Shown here in pieces: positions 5,918-6,385 of a stretch of DNA of 6,385 nucleotides. This DNA comes from Planctomycetaceae bacterium (lineage in GTDB: Bacteria > Planctomycetota > Planctomycetia > Pirellulales > Thermoguttaceae): positions 1 through 6,385 of the forward strand of contig JAISQH010000161.1 of NCBI GenBank assembly GCA_031274385.1. Direction: 5' to 3'. Under the pieces are notes generated by a model. It was not told the DNA's origin, did not search any database, and saw only the letters and a list, made by a program, of their open reading frames with translations. The translations under genes and the position numbers were made by a program. The first letter of the stretch is position 1, and every line of letters starts with the position of its first letter.

Positions 5918-6385
5918 TCACTTTAAAGCATCAGCGAATTCATCCAAGGTCTGGCAATCTAAGGCATAGGAATGCAACGATTCCAAAGCAATTGGATCAT
6001 TCATTTGGGAAATCGCCTTTTCAATTTTTTTAGGAACCTTTGTGAACCTTTTCCGCAAAACATTCAGGACAGCATTGCGTCCGAATTTCATTTCGCCTTC
6101 GGTCCTGCCTTCGACTCTACCTTCAGCTCTACCTTCGACTCTGCCTTCGGCAATAAGTTCTTGCATTGTTGAAGTAGCCATTTTTTCTGCCTCCTTTTCG
6201 TCAAGAATTTTTGAAAGTGCTTTGATAACGAGTTCTTTACCAATCTTGCTGACCGCCAACGCATAGCGGACAAGCGAATGGAGCCAACTTTTTGCTCGCG
6301 GATCGTGTTTGATCGCAGTAAAATGATCCGCAACGTGTTCGAACCCGGCAATCAATTGATCATGCGAAGCCAATTGTAGCGTTTC
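5918..6385 (-). CDS. Rpn/PD-(D/E)XK-nuclease-family-like protein, C-terminal part (start outside window)
   Basis: The frame is open from the window edge (starting E-T-L-Q-L-A-S-H) to a TGA at 5918-5920, giving 155 residues. A TTG at 6371-6373 could be read as a start, but the frame continues past it and the protein looks cut by the window. The visible part has a helical region containing DPRAKSWLHSLVRYA, then helix and linker MATSTMQELIAEGR, then tandem EGRV/EGRA/EGRT tetrapeptides, and a helical tail with RNAVLNVLRKRF and a closing LDEFADALK. The EGR repeats followed by a short Arg-rich helical tail are typical of Rpn-type (recombination-promoting nuclease, YhgA-like or DUF4351-bearing) proteins. 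The catalytic PD-(D/E)XK core would be N-terminal and is not in the window, so activity cannot be judged. Such genes are often multicopy and mobile. The HAD gene begins 75 bases downstream on the same strand. Confidence 0.65.
   Translation of the reverse strand, partial: ETLQLASHDQLIAGFEHVADHFTAIKHDPRAKSWLHSLVRYALAVSKIGKELVIKALSKILDEKEAEKMATSTMQELIAEGRVEGRAEGRVEGRTEGEMKFGRNAVLNVLRKRFTKVPKKIEKAISQMNDPIALESLHSYALDCQTLDEFADALK
6095..6154 (-). repeat. 12-base tandem repeat encoding EGRx tetrapeptides
   Basis: Five 12-base units of the type GCCTTCGACTCT on the + strand run from 6095 to 6154; the two end units are the most diverged. On the coding strand they encode repeated Glu-Gly-Arg-x. The units keep frame, and most changes fall in the fourth residue or in silent positions. 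This charged linker joins the nuclease-like part to the helical tail and is prone to copy-number change by slippage. Confidence 0.8.

Overview
The window looks like ordinary chromosome from an AT-rich bacterium, most likely a member of the Planctomycetota. This is an inference from protein style. The von Willebrand factor A (vWA) protein, the coiled-coil protein before it and the polytopic membrane protein at 3699-4928 all resemble sets I associate with Pirellulales-type planctomycetes. Most starts also lack a clear Shine-Dalgarno sequence. No RNA gene, complete insertion sequence, CRISPR array or phage module is visible.

Layout. On the + strand, positions 1-1790 hold the C-terminal part of a coiled-coil protein, cut by the window edge, followed after 39 bases by a membrane-anchored vWA protein with an intact metal-binding MIDAS motif. 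The two are probably co-transcribed and may act together at the cell envelope. A 194-base convergent intergenic region (1791-1984) follows and is mostly filled by a 30-base imperfect inverted repeat enclosing about 109 bases. On the - strand, read from right to left, are four genes: the C-terminal part of an Rpn/PD-(D/E)XK-like protein (6385-5918, cut by the window edge), a HAD-superfamily phosphatase (5842-5018), a multi-pass membrane protein of unknown function (4928-3699) and a LeuT-like sodium:amino-acid symporter (3571-1985).

The - strand genes are separated by gaps of 75, 89 and 127 bases, so a single tight operon is not evident. I see a candidate promoter before the membrane-protein gene and a weaker one before the HAD gene. 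The most unusual non-coding feature is a set of 7-base tandem repeats of the form TTTG(T/G)NR in the - strand gaps. One array lies just before the symporter start codon. A second, in inverted orientation, overlaps the stop codon of the membrane-protein gene. A third, degenerate one runs up to and over the HAD stop codon.

I found no convincing new defence, mobile or biosynthetic system. The best leads are the repeat families and the coiled-coil/vWA pair.
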